A stretch of 64,000 nucleotides of DNA, from the NCBI GenBank assembly GCA_963783505.1, contig CAWAOP010000035.1:186001-250000 (forward strand), read 5' to 3'. This document shows positions 27,766 to 36,206 of this stretch, in pieces (the stretch's first letter is position 1; the number at the start of each line of letters is the position of its first letter). Position numbers and translations under genes: made by a program. This DNA comes from BOG-224 sp963783505. GTDB taxonomy: Bacteria > Acidobacteriota > Terriglobia > Bryobacterales > Bryobacteraceae. Below the pieces are notes generated by a model. The model had not been told where the DNA came from and ran no database searches. It saw nothing but the letters and a program-made list of their open reading frames with translations.

Positions 27766-30717
27766 ATGTTCCGTCCGCGCATCATCTCCGTCGCGCTGGT
27801 TTGCCTCGCCGCGGTCTGGGCGCGAAGAATCGATTTGGGCGGCTGCGGGACGTCGCGCGAGACCCCGGTGGAACGGCAGTTCTTCCATCGCCAGGCTCTG
27901 CGCCAGCGGGCCCGCGCCGCGCCGTTGGCTTTGAGCGCTCAAGCGGCCACTACTGGCGACCGCGATATCGGCAACGTTGCCATCATCGAGGACACGAACG
28001 GCGTTGTCTCAAGCTTGGACCCCTTCAATCTGGGTGGAATGACTTTGGCCTTCGCGCCTTCTTCCTCCGCTGCCACGGACTATCAGTACTCTCTGGCGGT
28101 TCAAGTCTACGATTCGGCGGCGGCGTCCGGCGGATCGCCCCTCGTGGCGCTGGACGACGACGATAGCCGCCTCATTTCGCTGCCTTTCGCCTTCCCGTTC
28201 TTCGGCGTCCCCTACAACTCGCTCTACGTGAACTCGGACGGCAATCTCACCTTCAACGCCGGCGACAGCGCCAGCACCGACCGTTCGCTCGGCCGCATGA
28301 CCGCCGGCCCGCCGCGGATTTCGCCGCTCTTTACGGATCTGAACCCGGCGCAGACCGCCGGCGGCGTGCGCGTCTATTCGGATTCGAATCACGTGGTGGT
28401 GAGTTGGATAGCCGTGCCGGAGTACTCGGCCACCGGTGGCGGCATCCCGGAAACCTTTCAGGCGACGCTCTACCCCAGCGGCCGGATCGCGTTCTCCTAC
28501 TCAAGCATCGACCCAAACGTCACGGCCGTGGTGGGAATCTCCCCTGGCAATCTGGCCGGCGTCACCACGCTGGTGGACTACCGTACGGAAGCCACGGGCG
28601 ATTATTCGGCTACCGTTGCCGAGTGGTTCGCAACCGGTCCGAGCATTGATATCGTTACCGTCGCTCAACGCTTTTACCAGACTCACGACGACGCCTACGA
28701 CTATCTCGTGATCTACAACAACGAGAATATCGCGGCGTACAACGATGCGCTGGCCTATGAGACCACCGTGCGTACCACAGGGACCGGATATGGCGTCGCA
28801 CCGTTCGACTCGGGCCAGCTATACGGCTCAACCTCGCGGTTGAAGTCCGTACTGAACATGGGCCCGCTGAACCAGTATCCGGTCGATCCCACGCAGGAGG
28901 CTGTGTTTGGCAGACCGGGCGATTCCGCGCTCTCGATTCTTTCGCACGAGTCCGGGCACCTGTTCCTGGCCTTCGCCAGCATCCAGGATCCGCAAAACTC
29001 CGCAAGCAGTCCCATGCTGGGTTACCAGAATGCGCACTGGAGCTTTTTGTACGACTCGGAAGCTTCGTTCCTGGAGGGCGAACAAATACTGGACGGTGGA
29101 CATAACGCACAGCCATACGAGTTCATCACCGCCTCCACGGTTAGCCGGTACTCTCTGCTGGACCAATACCTGATGGGCTTCAGACCGCCCGCGGATGTGC
29201 TGGATACTTTCGTGGTCCAGAATCCTAACCCGGCCTACTCCGCCCTGGGCCATCCGCCGGCCAGTCCGGTAGGCTTCAATGGAGGCCGTCTCAACGTGCA
29301 AATCGGAAGTCTTACGCAGACGATGGGGCGGCGCACTCCGGATTCAACGGTTGCGCAGCGGCGCTTCCGGTTTGCCTTCATCCTGGTGGTCCCGCAGGGG
29401 TCGAGCCCGTCATTGAACCAGTTGAACAACCTTCAAGCGCAGTTCCCGCTCTACTATGCCGCCGCGGCGGATAGCAATGCCTCGGCGGATATTACGCTTG
29501 CCCGCGGCATGAAGTTGTCGCTGTATCCCGCGGCGGGCATAGTGACGGGAACCCAGGCCATGGCCACCCTGACTTTGAGCGCTGCGCCGCCGTCGGATCT
29601 CACGGTCACTCTCCAAGCTCCCAACGGCCATGCCACCGTCCCCGCGTCCATCGTGATTCCGGCGGGAACCGCTACGTACAGCTTTCCGGTGAATGGCATC
29701 TCGACGGGCGTGGAAGAGATCACCGCAACGCCTTCCGGCGCGTATGAAACCGCGTATGCGCGAGTTCAGGTGGCGGCCGCATCCACGCTGAAGCTGGCCG
29801 TGGTCTCGGGCGATAACCAGCCATCGCCGTCGGGCGGGGCGTTGGCGAAACCGATCGTCGTGCAGGTCACGGACATTAACAATCTGCCGTATATTGGCGC
29901 GCCCCTCACAGCGACTGCGTCCGGCGATGGAAGTGTCTCTCCGGCTTCCGTCGCTACGGATTCCCTGGGCCAGGCTGCCTTTGCCTGGACGCCTGGCAGC
30001 GCGGGTGTGAGCCAGTTGACGCTGGCGCTCACCGGCGCGCCTTCCGTCAATGTGAAGGTTCTGGCGGGTCCTAAGGCGGCATCGATTACGTCCGTTGTAA
30101 ATGCCGCTTCGGGCGAGTCCGGCGGAGTGGCGGCCGGTTCCCTGGTCTCCATTCAGGGGCTCAACTTGGCGGGCGGAGTGACGCAGGGCCTGGCGGCGCA
30201 AGGCGCCTGGCCGTTCAGCCTTGGCGGGGTGAGCGTCAGTCTGGCCGGAGTCCAACTGCCGCTGTACTATGTGAGCGACGCCGGCGTAAGCCTCTATGTG
30301 CCGCCGTCCGTGCCGGTGGGCGCAGCCACTCTAAGTCTTACCTCGTCCACCACGGACACCGCCGCGGTCTCTGTGGTCGCGGCGCAGCCTGCCATTTTCC
30401 CCGGAGCCATACTGCTCGCGGGAACGAGCGTAAACGCTACCACCACTGCCGTGCACGCAGGCGATTACATCGAGATCTACTGCACGGGTTTAGGGCCGTT
30501 GGCAACCTACGGAAATCTGCAATGGACGGTGACCACGCCGCAGGTGTTCGTCGGGCCGGTTTCGGCGCCTGTGATCTTTAGCGGCCGTGCGCCAGGATTC
30601 CTGGGCCTCAATCAGGTGGATGTTCAGGTCCCGGCTGGTCTCGCGGCCGGAGCGCAGCCGGTAACGATCCTGTTGGGTGGCTTACACAGCAACTCGGTGA
30701 GTATTCTGGTGCAGTAG
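27766..30717 (+). CDS. Secreted protein with HExxH site, Ig-like domain and TIGR03437 C-terminus
   Basis: 983 residues from the ATG at 27766 (MFRPRIISVALVCLAAVWA, signal sequence). A nidogen-like beta domain follows (LPFAFPFFGVPYNSLYVNSD). At residues 394-398 the sequence SHESGHLFLAF gives a zincin-type HExxH site, so a metalloprotease is possible although the third zinc ligand was not identified. Ig-like (Big-1-type) repeats follow at about 590-790. The final ~230 residues (ASITSVVNAASGESGGVAAGS to the end) are the TIGR03437 domain found mainly in Solibacter-type Acidobacteriota. A terminator-like MITE lies directly after the stop. Confidence 0.85.
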   Translation: MFRPRIISVALVCLAAVWARRIDLGGCGTSRETPVERQFFHRQALRQRARAAPLALSAQAATTGDRDIGNVAIIEDTNGVVSSLDPFNLGGMTLAFAPSSSAATDYQYSLAVQVYDSAAASGGSPLVALDDDDSRLISLPFAFPFFGVPYNSLYVNSDGNLTFNAGDSASTDRSLGRMTAGPPRISPLFTDLNPAQTAGGVRVYSDSNHVVVSWIAVPEYSATGGGIPETFQATLYPSGRIAFSYSSIDPNVTAVVGISPGNLAGVTTLVDYRTEATGDYSATVAEWFATGPSIDIVTVAQRFYQTHDDAYDYLVIYNNENIAAYNDALAYETTVRTTGTGYGVAPFDSGQLYGSTSRLKSVLNMGPLNQYPVDPTQEAVFGRPGDSALSILSHESGHLFLAFASIQDPQNSASSPMLGYQNAHWSFLYDSEASFLEGEQILDGGHNAQPYEFITASTVSRYSLLDQYLMGFRPPADVLDTFVVQNPNPAYSALGHPPASPVGFNGGRLNVQIGSLTQTMGRRTPDSTVAQRRFRFAFILVVPQGSSPSLNQLNNLQAQFPLYYAAAADSNASADITLARGMKLSLYPAAGIVTGTQAMATLTLSAAPPSDLTVTLQAPNGHATVPASIVIPAGTATYSFPVNGISTGVEEITATPSGAYETAYARVQVAAASTLKLAVVSGDNQPSPSGGALAKPIVVQVTDINNLPYIGAPLTATASGDGSVSPASVATDSLGQAAFAWTPGSAGVSQLTLALTGAPSVNVKVLAGPKAASITSVVNAASGESGGVAAGSLVSIQGLNLAGGVTQGLAAQGAWPFSLGGVSVSLAGVQLPLYYVSDAGVSLYVPPSVPVGAATLSLTSSTTDTAAVSVVAAQPAIFPGAILLAGTSVNATTTAVHAGDYIEIYCTGLGPLATYGNLQWTVTTPQVFVGPVSAPVIFSGRAPGFLGLNQVDVQVPAGLAAGAQPVTILLGGLHSNSVSILVQ

Positions 30718-30727
30718 CGGGTTGAAG

Positions 30728-30831
30728 CCCAATACTGTTCATTTAACGCCGTGGCGCGGGCTGTCAAGCCTGCAGAGCCGAGATCGTCTCGGCTTTTCTT
30801 CCGGCGCATCGCCTAAGTGAACGGTATTGGG
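30728..30831. repeat. MITE-like hairpin element with terminal inverted repeats (copy 2, complete)
   Basis: 104 bp. Ends are CCCAATACTGTTCATTTAACGC and the inverse of GCCTAAGTGAACGGTATTGGG (about 17 of 21 matching). Inside are GTGGCGCGGGCTGTCAAGCC and a perfect GCCGAGA-TCG-TCTCGGC stem followed by TTTTCTT, which looks like an intrinsic terminator on the + strand for the upstream gene. The same core recurs at 52154-52240 and 60861-60929. Confidence 0.8.
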
Positions 30832-30857
30832 CTGAAGCCGGAAGCCCTTCGGTTACC

Positions 30858-31142
30858 TCAGCGCACGCCGGGTATGAGTTCGATGCTATCGATGTAGCCG
30901 ATGACGGCTACGTCGATGGGCGAGGGAACCGGAGCGCCGACGGCTGTCATGGCGGCGAAACCGTCCGTGGCAATCAGCACCCGGTCGCCCGCGCCCGCGT
31001 CCACGGCATCCAGCGCCACGAGCGGATCGCCGCGGTCCGATCCATCCAGGTTCAGCGGCTGCACCAGCAGCAGCTTGTGGCCTTTGTGGCTCGCGTGCTT
31101 GTGCGTCGCCACCACCTCTCCGACCACCCGCCCGATCAGCAT
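30858..31142 (-). CDS. Microcompartment vertex protein (BMC-P, EutN/CcmL family), third copy
   Basis: 94 residues from MLIGRVVGEVVATHKHASHKG. The short beta-barrel ends DVAVIGYIDSIELIPG, as in EutN/CcmL, which form pentamers capping the vertices of bacterial microcompartments. KLLLVQPLNLDG and VALDAVDAGAGDRVLI are diagnostic. It overlaps the previous BMC-P gene by 7 bp and is the last gene of the shell operon. Confidence 0.93.
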   Translation of the reverse strand: MLIGRVVGEVVATHKHASHKGHKLLLVQPLNLDGSDRGDPLVALDAVDAGAGDRVLIATDGFAAMTAVGAPVPSPIDVAVIGYIDSIELIPGVR

Positions 31143-31492
31143 GACGCATCCTTCGCGGACTTGGAGCGTTTCGAGGCGCCCTTTGCGCGCGGCTGCCGGG
31201 CCGCGTCCGGTTTCGGCGCCGAAGCCGGCTCGATGCGAACGCTGTCCACGATTCCCACGATGGAAGCGTCCGAAGGAGTCTCCTGCGGCAGAAATGGGAA
31301 CGACGCTTCCTTGCTGCGCACCCAATAAATGAGATCGCCCGTACGCGCGCCGCTCGAATCGGTGCACACAATTCGCCGCCCCGAGGCTTCCAGATTTCTA
31401 TTCACCGGCTGGACCAGGAGCAGCCGGATGCCTTCCAAGCCAGGGTCTTTCACGGTCGCCCAAACGCAGCCCACCACGCGGCCCAGGAACAC
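31136..31492 (-). CDS. Microcompartment vertex protein (BMC-P), second copy, with basic tail
   Basis: 118 residues. The barrel starts MFLGRVVGCVWATVKDPGLEG and includes RLLLVQPVN and SIVGIVDSVRIEP. Unlike its neighbours it carries a ~25-residue basic tail (PKPDAARQPRAKGASKRSK) that could bind cargo or another shell piece (inference). Spacing to the previous BMC-P gene is 4 bp. Confidence 0.92.
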   Translation of the reverse strand: MFLGRVVGCVWATVKDPGLEGIRLLLVQPVNRNLEASGRRIVCTDSSGARTGDLIYWVRSKEASFPFLPQETPSDASIVGIVDSVRIEPASAPKPDAARQPRAKGASKRSKSAKDASC

Positions 31493-31496
31493 CGGG

Positions 31497-31763
31497 CTAC
31501 TCCAACTGCACGCCGTCGACGATGCCCACGATGGCCGTATCGACCGGCGTGTCCTTACAGCCTTCGGCCATGCGCGCGCTGCTGCCCGCCACGGCGAGGA
31601 CTCGTTCGCGGTAGCCGGCGCCGACGGTATCGACGGCGACCACGTAGCCCGCCTCGTCGTTTCCCTCCGGCGAGACCGGCTTAAGAATCAGAAGTTTGCG
31701 GCCTTCCAGACGCGGGTCTTTCCGCGTGGCGACAACCGTACCTACGACGCGCGCGAGGATCAT
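31497..31763 (-). CDS. Microcompartment vertex protein (BMC-P), first copy
   Basis: 88 residues, MILARVVGTVVATRKDPRLEG, then KLLILKPVSPEG, VVAVDTVGAGYRERVLAVAG and IVGIVDGVQLE: the full EutN/CcmL fold. It follows the BMC-H gene by 15 bp. Three unlike BMC-P paralogues in a row are known from several metabolosome loci. Confidence 0.93.
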   Translation of the reverse strand: MILARVVGTVVATRKDPRLEGRKLLILKPVSPEGNDEAGYVVAVDTVGAGYRERVLAVAGSSARMAEGCKDTPVDTAIVGIVDGVQLE

Positions 31764-31778
31764 GACCGGCTCGCTTCG

Positions 31779-32075
31779 CTACTTTCCGCCCTGCGGCTCG
31801 GGCTTGCCGATCGGCAGCATGTCTTCCAGGCTCTGATGAGGGCGGGGGATCACGTGAACGGCAATTAGCTCGCCAACCCGCCGGGCCGCGGCGGCGCCTG
31901 CGTCCGTCGCTGCCCGGACCGCGGCCACGTCGCCGCGCACGAGCGCGGTCACGTAACCGGAGCCGATCTTCTCCCAACCCACAAGCGTCACTTTGGCGGC
32001 CTTTACCATGGCATCCGAGGCCTCGATCATGGCCGTGAGGCCGCGCGTTTCAATCATTCCCAGCGCTTCACCCAT
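31779..32075 (-). CDS. Microcompartment hexameric shell protein (BMC-H)
   Basis: 98 residues from MGEALGMIETRGLTAMIEASD, chosen over a longer frame because this is the family N-terminus. AKVTLVGWEKIGSGYVTALVRGDVAAV is the typical BMC-H core, with the KIGSGYV pore segment like PduA/EutM. BMC-H hexamers tile the facets of a protein shell. It is the first of four shell genes. No signature enzyme (aldehyde dehydrogenase, lyase, glycyl radical enzyme) is found within the window, so the encapsulated pathway cannot be named. Confidence 0.95.
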   Translation of the reverse strand: MGEALGMIETRGLTAMIEASDAMVKAAKVTLVGWEKIGSGYVTALVRGDVAAVRAATDAGAAAARRVGELIAVHVIPRPHQSLEDMLPIGKPEPQGGK

Positions 32076-32103
32076 GTTGCATTCTCCGCGGATTCCGATT
32101 GTA

Positions 32104-32284
32104 TCAGTTGGCAGCGGTCGCCTTTCAGCCATCAGCTTTCGGCGGTCAGCCGTCAGCTATCGGCAATCAGCTATCAGCAGCGAAGGGATGCCGCTCAGGA
32201 TGCTCGGGAAGTCGAAACCGACGGACGCTGTAAGTCCATGGCTGGGCGCGGAGGAGCTGAAAGCTGATCGCTGACCGCTGAAAG
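32104..32284. repeat. AGCTATCAGC-type short tandem/inverted repeats
   Basis: Words such as CAGCTTTCGGCGGTCAGC, CAGCTATCGGCAATCAGC (32120-32180) and AGCTGAAAGCTGATCGCTG (32258-32276) repeat the AGCT(A/T)TC(A/G)GC motif in both orientations, giving hairpins between the BMC operon and the anti-sigma-like gene. The same words recur at 44366-44420 between sucD and sucC. Confidence 0.75.
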
Positions 32285-32914
32285 CTACTTCACTTCCAGA
32301 CCGTACTCGCGGTACAGCTTTTTGTCCTCGGATGAGACGCGTACAAAGTAGAGGCCGGCTGCAAGCGGCGGAATAGGCACGCTTCCGCCAGTCGGCGAAA
32401 GCGATGCGTGCGCCATCTGTTTGCCGCCGCTATCCACCACCTCAAGCGCATAGATGGGCGCTGCGGGGATGCCGGTCAGATCGGGCTCCAGAATGAGCGG
32501 CGCGTTCGCCGGCGCGGCGTTTCCAATGTCGCTTCCGCGCATGGCCGTCAGGTGGACCGTGTACGTCGCCAGCGTCACCGGACGGGGGCGTCCGGAAAAG
32601 AACAAGAGCGCCGATAGGGCAAGAACCGCCAAGCCGGCCGCCACCGGGGCCCAAGCCGGAAGTGCGGTCCACCACTGCCGCGCCGCCTCCCAAGCGCTCC
32701 GCTGCTCGCTGGGCCGCGCCTCGGTCCGGAGCCTGGTGGCCGCCTTGCGCATCGCCGCCACATAGAAATCGCTTTCTTCAACGCGCGCGCGGCAGGCTCC
32801 GCAAACCAGGAGATGGTCCTCCCATCGCTCCGATTCGTCCGGGCGCAGGTCGCCCATGGAATATCGCTCGAAGTCCTCGTCTCGCAAGTGCTCCTCAGAC
32901 CCAGGCATTGCCAT
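32285..32914 (-). CDS. Zinc-finger anti-sigma-factor-like membrane protein
   Basis: 209 residues. The N-terminal zf-HC2-like motif is WEDHLLVCGACRAR (HxxxCxxC). One membrane helix follows (about 90-108, APVAAGLAVLALSALLFFSG), then an extracytoplasmic domain of about 100 residues (LILEPDLTGIPAAPIYALEV). Such proteins hold ECF sigma factors at the membrane. No sigma gene is adjacent, so its partner is elsewhere, or the protein has another role. Confidence 0.75.
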   Translation of the reverse strand: MAMPGSEEHLRDEDFERYSMGDLRPDESERWEDHLLVCGACRARVEESDFYVAAMRKAATRLRTEARPSEQRSAWEAARQWWTALPAWAPVAAGLAVLALSALLFFSGRPRPVTLATYTVHLTAMRGSDIGNAAPANAPLILEPDLTGIPAAPIYALEVVDSGGKQMAHASLSPTGGSVPIPPLAAGLYFVRVSSEDKKLYREYGLEVK

Positions 32915-33088
32915 ATACGATTGTGTACCAACCCCTCTGAAAATAAAAGTACCCTGATGGCTCTCATTTTCTCAGAATTAGCTGGAATATCACTCAGCCG
33001 AGAAAGAATTGAGCCGAAGACGTCATGGACAAGCCAGGGGCCGGGCGGCGAACTACGCGTCGCAGCATAGGGAGGAAGATAGAGGTTT

Positions 33089-34432
33089 ATGGACCTTCGC
33101 CTGTCAAAGTATGGCGCCGCGTCGGTTACGCCGTCGCCGGTGAGCCGGCTGATGTCGGCTTTTGTCGCCGATTTCCGGGAAGGAGTGGATATCGACCTTG
33201 GCGTAGGCTACGTCAACGAGAAGACCATACCCATCCCGTTGCTTACGGAAGCGATGCAGGCTGTAGCGGGCGATCCCGTTGCGTATCGCCAGGCCTTCAA
33301 TTACGGCGGCCCGCATGGCTCGCCGAATCTGTTGGCGGAAATTCGGCGGTTTCTCTCGCGTCCCGGAATCGAAGGGCTGGACGAAGCCACGCTGGAGCGC
33401 AAACGGATGATCGTCGGACCGTGCGGCGCCACGAGCATATTGGAAGGCCTGGCCGATATTCTGGCGTCCGGCATCGTGGTGACTTCCGACCCGATGTACT
33501 ACATTTACTCGGATGCCTTGGAACGCAAAGGCTTCCAACTGCTCGCCGTTCCGGAAGATTCCGAAGGCATCGCGCTGGAGCCGTTGGAAAGAAAGCTGAG
33601 CGCGCTGGGGGATCGCGCGCAGGAGATTTCTTTCTTTTACGTGGTCACCGTCAATAACCCGTCCTGCACGATTCTCTCGAACGCCCGCAGGCGCGCGCTC
33701 TACGAGATTGCAGCCCGCGTGTCGCGCGAACAGAATCGCGCCATTCCCATTGTCTTCGACCTGGCGTACGAACTGCTGCTTCACGATCCGGCAGCGGCCC
33801 GATTCAAGTCGGTGCTGCCCATGGACCGTCTGGATATCGCCTACGAAATCGGCACGCTGTCGAAGATCCTGGCTCCATCGCTGCGCATTGGCTACCTGCT
33901 TGGCCCCCCTGGGCCGCTGATGGAAGCCATGACGCAGAAAACCAGCGACGCGGGCTTCAGCGCGCCGCTGTTCGTGCAGGAGATGGCAGGCTACATGATC
34001 GGCCGGCACGTCAACGAACAACTTCGCGCCGTGAACGCGGGCTATCGCAAGAAGGCGCTGGCGGTTCGCGCGGCTATCGAGCGCGAGCTCGGCGAATTCC
34101 TCTCCGAATACCGCGGCGGCAGCGCCGGTTTCTATTTCTACCTTACGTTTCGCGATATCGAAACGCAGCCAGGCTCGCTGTTTTTCCGGATCCTGTCGCG
34201 CACCACCGGAGAACCGGAGATGGACGGGCCTCCCGAGGCGCGCCTGCCGCGCGTCAGTTACATCCCAGGAACGTACTGCGTACATCCGCGCGGAGACTTG
34301 GCCGAGGCAGGGAAGCGCCAGATGCGCCTGTCCTACGCGTTCGAGGACGAAAGCCGGATTCTGGATGCGCTCAAGCTGATGCGCGGAGCTGCTGAAACAA
34401 CTACGTATCGCCAATTGGCAGCGATGCGGTGA
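33089..34432 (+). CDS. PLP-dependent aminotransferase (class I/II fold)
   Basis: 447 residues; GGGAGG lies 15 bp upstream of the ATG. Features of fold-type I aminotransferases: YGGPHGSPNLLAEIRRFL, VGPCGATSILEGLADIL, a VTVNNPSCTILSNARR segment with the asparagine-proline pair, and the PLP lysine in GTLSKILAPSLRIGYLLGP. SYIPGTYCVHP and MRLSYAFEDE close the active site. Substrate unknown. It is the only metabolic enzyme beside the BMC shell genes, but is on the other strand and about 1 kb away, so a link is only a guess. Confidence 0.88.
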   Translation: MDLRLSKYGAASVTPSPVSRLMSAFVADFREGVDIDLGVGYVNEKTIPIPLLTEAMQAVAGDPVAYRQAFNYGGPHGSPNLLAEIRRFLSRPGIEGLDEATLERKRMIVGPCGATSILEGLADILASGIVVTSDPMYYIYSDALERKGFQLLAVPEDSEGIALEPLERKLSALGDRAQEISFFYVVTVNNPSCTILSNARRRALYEIAARVSREQNRAIPIVFDLAYELLLHDPAAARFKSVLPMDRLDIAYEIGTLSKILAPSLRIGYLLGPPGPLMEAMTQKTSDAGFSAPLFVQEMAGYMIGRHVNEQLRAVNAGYRKKALAVRAAIERELGEFLSEYRGGSAGFYFYLTFRDIETQPGSLFFRILSRTTGEPEMDGPPEARLPRVSYIPGTYCVHPRGDLAEAGKRQMRLSYAFEDESRILDALKLMRGAAETTTYRQLAAMR

Positions 34433-34466
34433 TGGGCTCTAGGTCTCGCCAGGGCGACCCCCCTTC

Positions 34467-35891
34467 CTACGCCGCCGCTTTCGCCGCGGGCAGCTCTTTC
34501 AGTATCTCCGTGACGAACGCCTTGGCGTCGCCGAAGAGCATGAGGGTCTTGTCCAGATAGTAGAGCGGGTTGTCGATGCCGGCGAAGCCGGGGTTCATCG
34601 ACCGCTTGATGACCATCACGGTGTGCGCGCGGTCCACGTCCAGGATCGGCATTCCAAAGATGGGACTGGTCTTGTCGCTGCGCGCGGCCGGGTTGGTCAC
34701 GTCGTTGGCGCCGATCACCAGCGCCACGTCGCATTGCGGAAATTCCCCGTTGATCTCGTCCATTTCAATCAGCTTGTCGTAGGGGATATCGGCCTCCGCC
34801 AGCAGCACGTTCATGTGGCCCGGCATCCGGCCGGCGACGGGGTGGATGGCGAACTTCACATTCACGCCGCGGCGCGTCAGAGCATCGTAAAGTTCGCGGA
34901 TCTTGTGCTGCGCCTGCGCAACGGCCAGGCCATAGCCGGGGGCGATAATCACGCTGGACGCGGCTTCCAGAATCTGGGCGGCCTCTTCCGGGCTGGCGCT
35001 CCGCACCGTGCGCTGCTCGGCGTGCCCGGCCTTCATCTGCATCTGGCCGAACGCTCCGAACAGAACGTTGGTGAAGGAGCGGTTCATGGCCTTGCACATG
35101 ATGATCGAAAGAATCAGGCCCGAGGACCCATCCAGCGCGCCGGCCACAACCAGCAGGTTGTTGCCCAGGGCGAATCCCATGGCGCAGGCGGAAAGGCCGG
35201 CGTAGGAATTCAGGATGGCGATTACCGTCGGCATATCGGCGCCGCCGATAGGAATAATCAGCAGCACGCCGAACAGCAGAGCCAGGCCCGCGAAGATCGG
35301 GAACAGGAAGGTGTCGGTGGGAACCAGCACCAGCCGGACAGCCAGCGCCGCGGCGATGGTGAACAGGATAAAGTTCACAACGTTCTGGCCCTTGTATGTG
35401 ATAGGCCGCTGCGGCAATACTTCCATCAGCTTGCCCATGGCCATCAAGCTGCCCGTGAAGGTCAGGAAGCCGAGCAAGGTCTCCACCATCAGGGCGACCA
35501 TGACGAAGGCGGTCAGTTCGGTCGAAGCCACCGGCTGGCGCTGGTAGAGCTCGGCGGTCCCTACGAGCGCCGCGGCCAGGGCGCCGCACGCGTGGGACAT
35601 GGCGGTTCGCTGGGGGACGGCCGTCATCGGCATGATGAGCGCGATGGGAATGCCGGCCGCGATTCCAATCGCGAACGCCACGACAATCCACGACAGGTTA
35701 TGAATGTCGATCGCTAGGCCCGAGCCGGGCTGGTGGAACATCAGAAACGTGCCGATTATGGCCAGCAACATGCCGATTTCGCCCGCGTAGACGCCGCGCC
35801 GCGAGCTATCGGGATGGTTCATCCACTTCAGCGCGAGAACGAACAGCGCCGCCGAAACAATGTAGATGTACTGAACGAGATGGGCGATCAC
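34467..35891 (-). CDS. pntB: NAD(P) transhydrogenase subunit beta
   Basis: 474 residues. About eight to nine membrane helices (residues 1-260: YIYIVSAALFVLALKWM, IGMLLAIIGTFLMF, VVAFAIGIAAGIPIALIMP) carry proton translocation. The NADP-binding dIII domain is at the C-terminus (VIIAPGYGLAVAQAQHKI, HPVAGRMPGHMNVLLAEA, VIGANDVTNPAA). Together with the two alpha genes it forms the membrane transhydrogenase that makes NADPH from NADH at the cost of the proton gradient. It overlaps the pntAB gene by 4 bp. Confidence 0.96.
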   Translation of the reverse strand: MIAHLVQYIYIVSAALFVLALKWMNHPDSSRRGVYAGEIGMLLAIIGTFLMFHQPGSGLAIDIHNLSWIVVAFAIGIAAGIPIALIMPMTAVPQRTAMSHACGALAAALVGTAELYQRQPVASTELTAFVMVALMVETLLGFLTFTGSLMAMGKLMEVLPQRPITYKGQNVVNFILFTIAAALAVRLVLVPTDTFLFPIFAGLALLFGVLLIIPIGGADMPTVIAILNSYAGLSACAMGFALGNNLLVVAGALDGSSGLILSIIMCKAMNRSFTNVLFGAFGQMQMKAGHAEQRTVRSASPEEAAQILEAASSVIIAPGYGLAVAQAQHKIRELYDALTRRGVNVKFAIHPVAGRMPGHMNVLLAEADIPYDKLIEMDEINGEFPQCDVALVIGANDVTNPAARSDKTSPIFGMPILDVDRAHTVMVIKRSMNPGFAGIDNPLYYLDKTLMLFGDAKAFVTEILKELPAAKAAA

Positions 35892-36184
35892 TTCTTCACC
35901 TCCCGCTTCTTGAACATCTTCACCATGCGGTCCGTGATGAGGTAGCCGCTAACGATGTTCGTGACCACAGCCGTGATGGCGATGAACCCGAGTATCTTGC
36001 TCAAGTTCGTGGCGTGCGCGGAGCCCGTGATTAGTATGGCTCCGACCACCGAAATTGCCGAAATCGCGTTGGTCAGCGACATCAGCGGCGTGTGCAGCAG
36101 CGGCGACACTTTGCGAATCACTTCGAGGCCGACGAAGGTCGCCAGCATGAATACAAACAATCCCATTTCCAGATTGGACGGCAT
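35888..36184 (-). CDS. pntAB: NAD(P) transhydrogenase subunit alpha part 2
   Basis: 98 residues with three membrane helices (GLFVFMLATFVGLEVIRK, LTNAISAISVVGAILITG, ILGFIAITAVVTNIVSGY). This is the separate membrane part of the alpha subunit seen in three-gene (split) transhydrogenases. HTPLMSLTNAISAI is the family motif. It lies between pntAA (22 bp) and pntB (overlap). Confidence 0.95.
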   Translation of the reverse strand: MPSNLEMGLFVFMLATFVGLEVIRKVSPLLHTPLMSLTNAISAISVVGAILITGSAHATNLSKILGFIAITAVVTNIVSGYLITDRMVKMFKKREVKK

Positions 36185-36206
36185 AAGAAACTCCCGTGCG
36201 GACTGC

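Noticed and set aside
33104..34414. 436-codon open frame antisense to the aminotransferase
   Set aside because: Arginine/histidine-rich shadow of a well-defined PLP enzyme.
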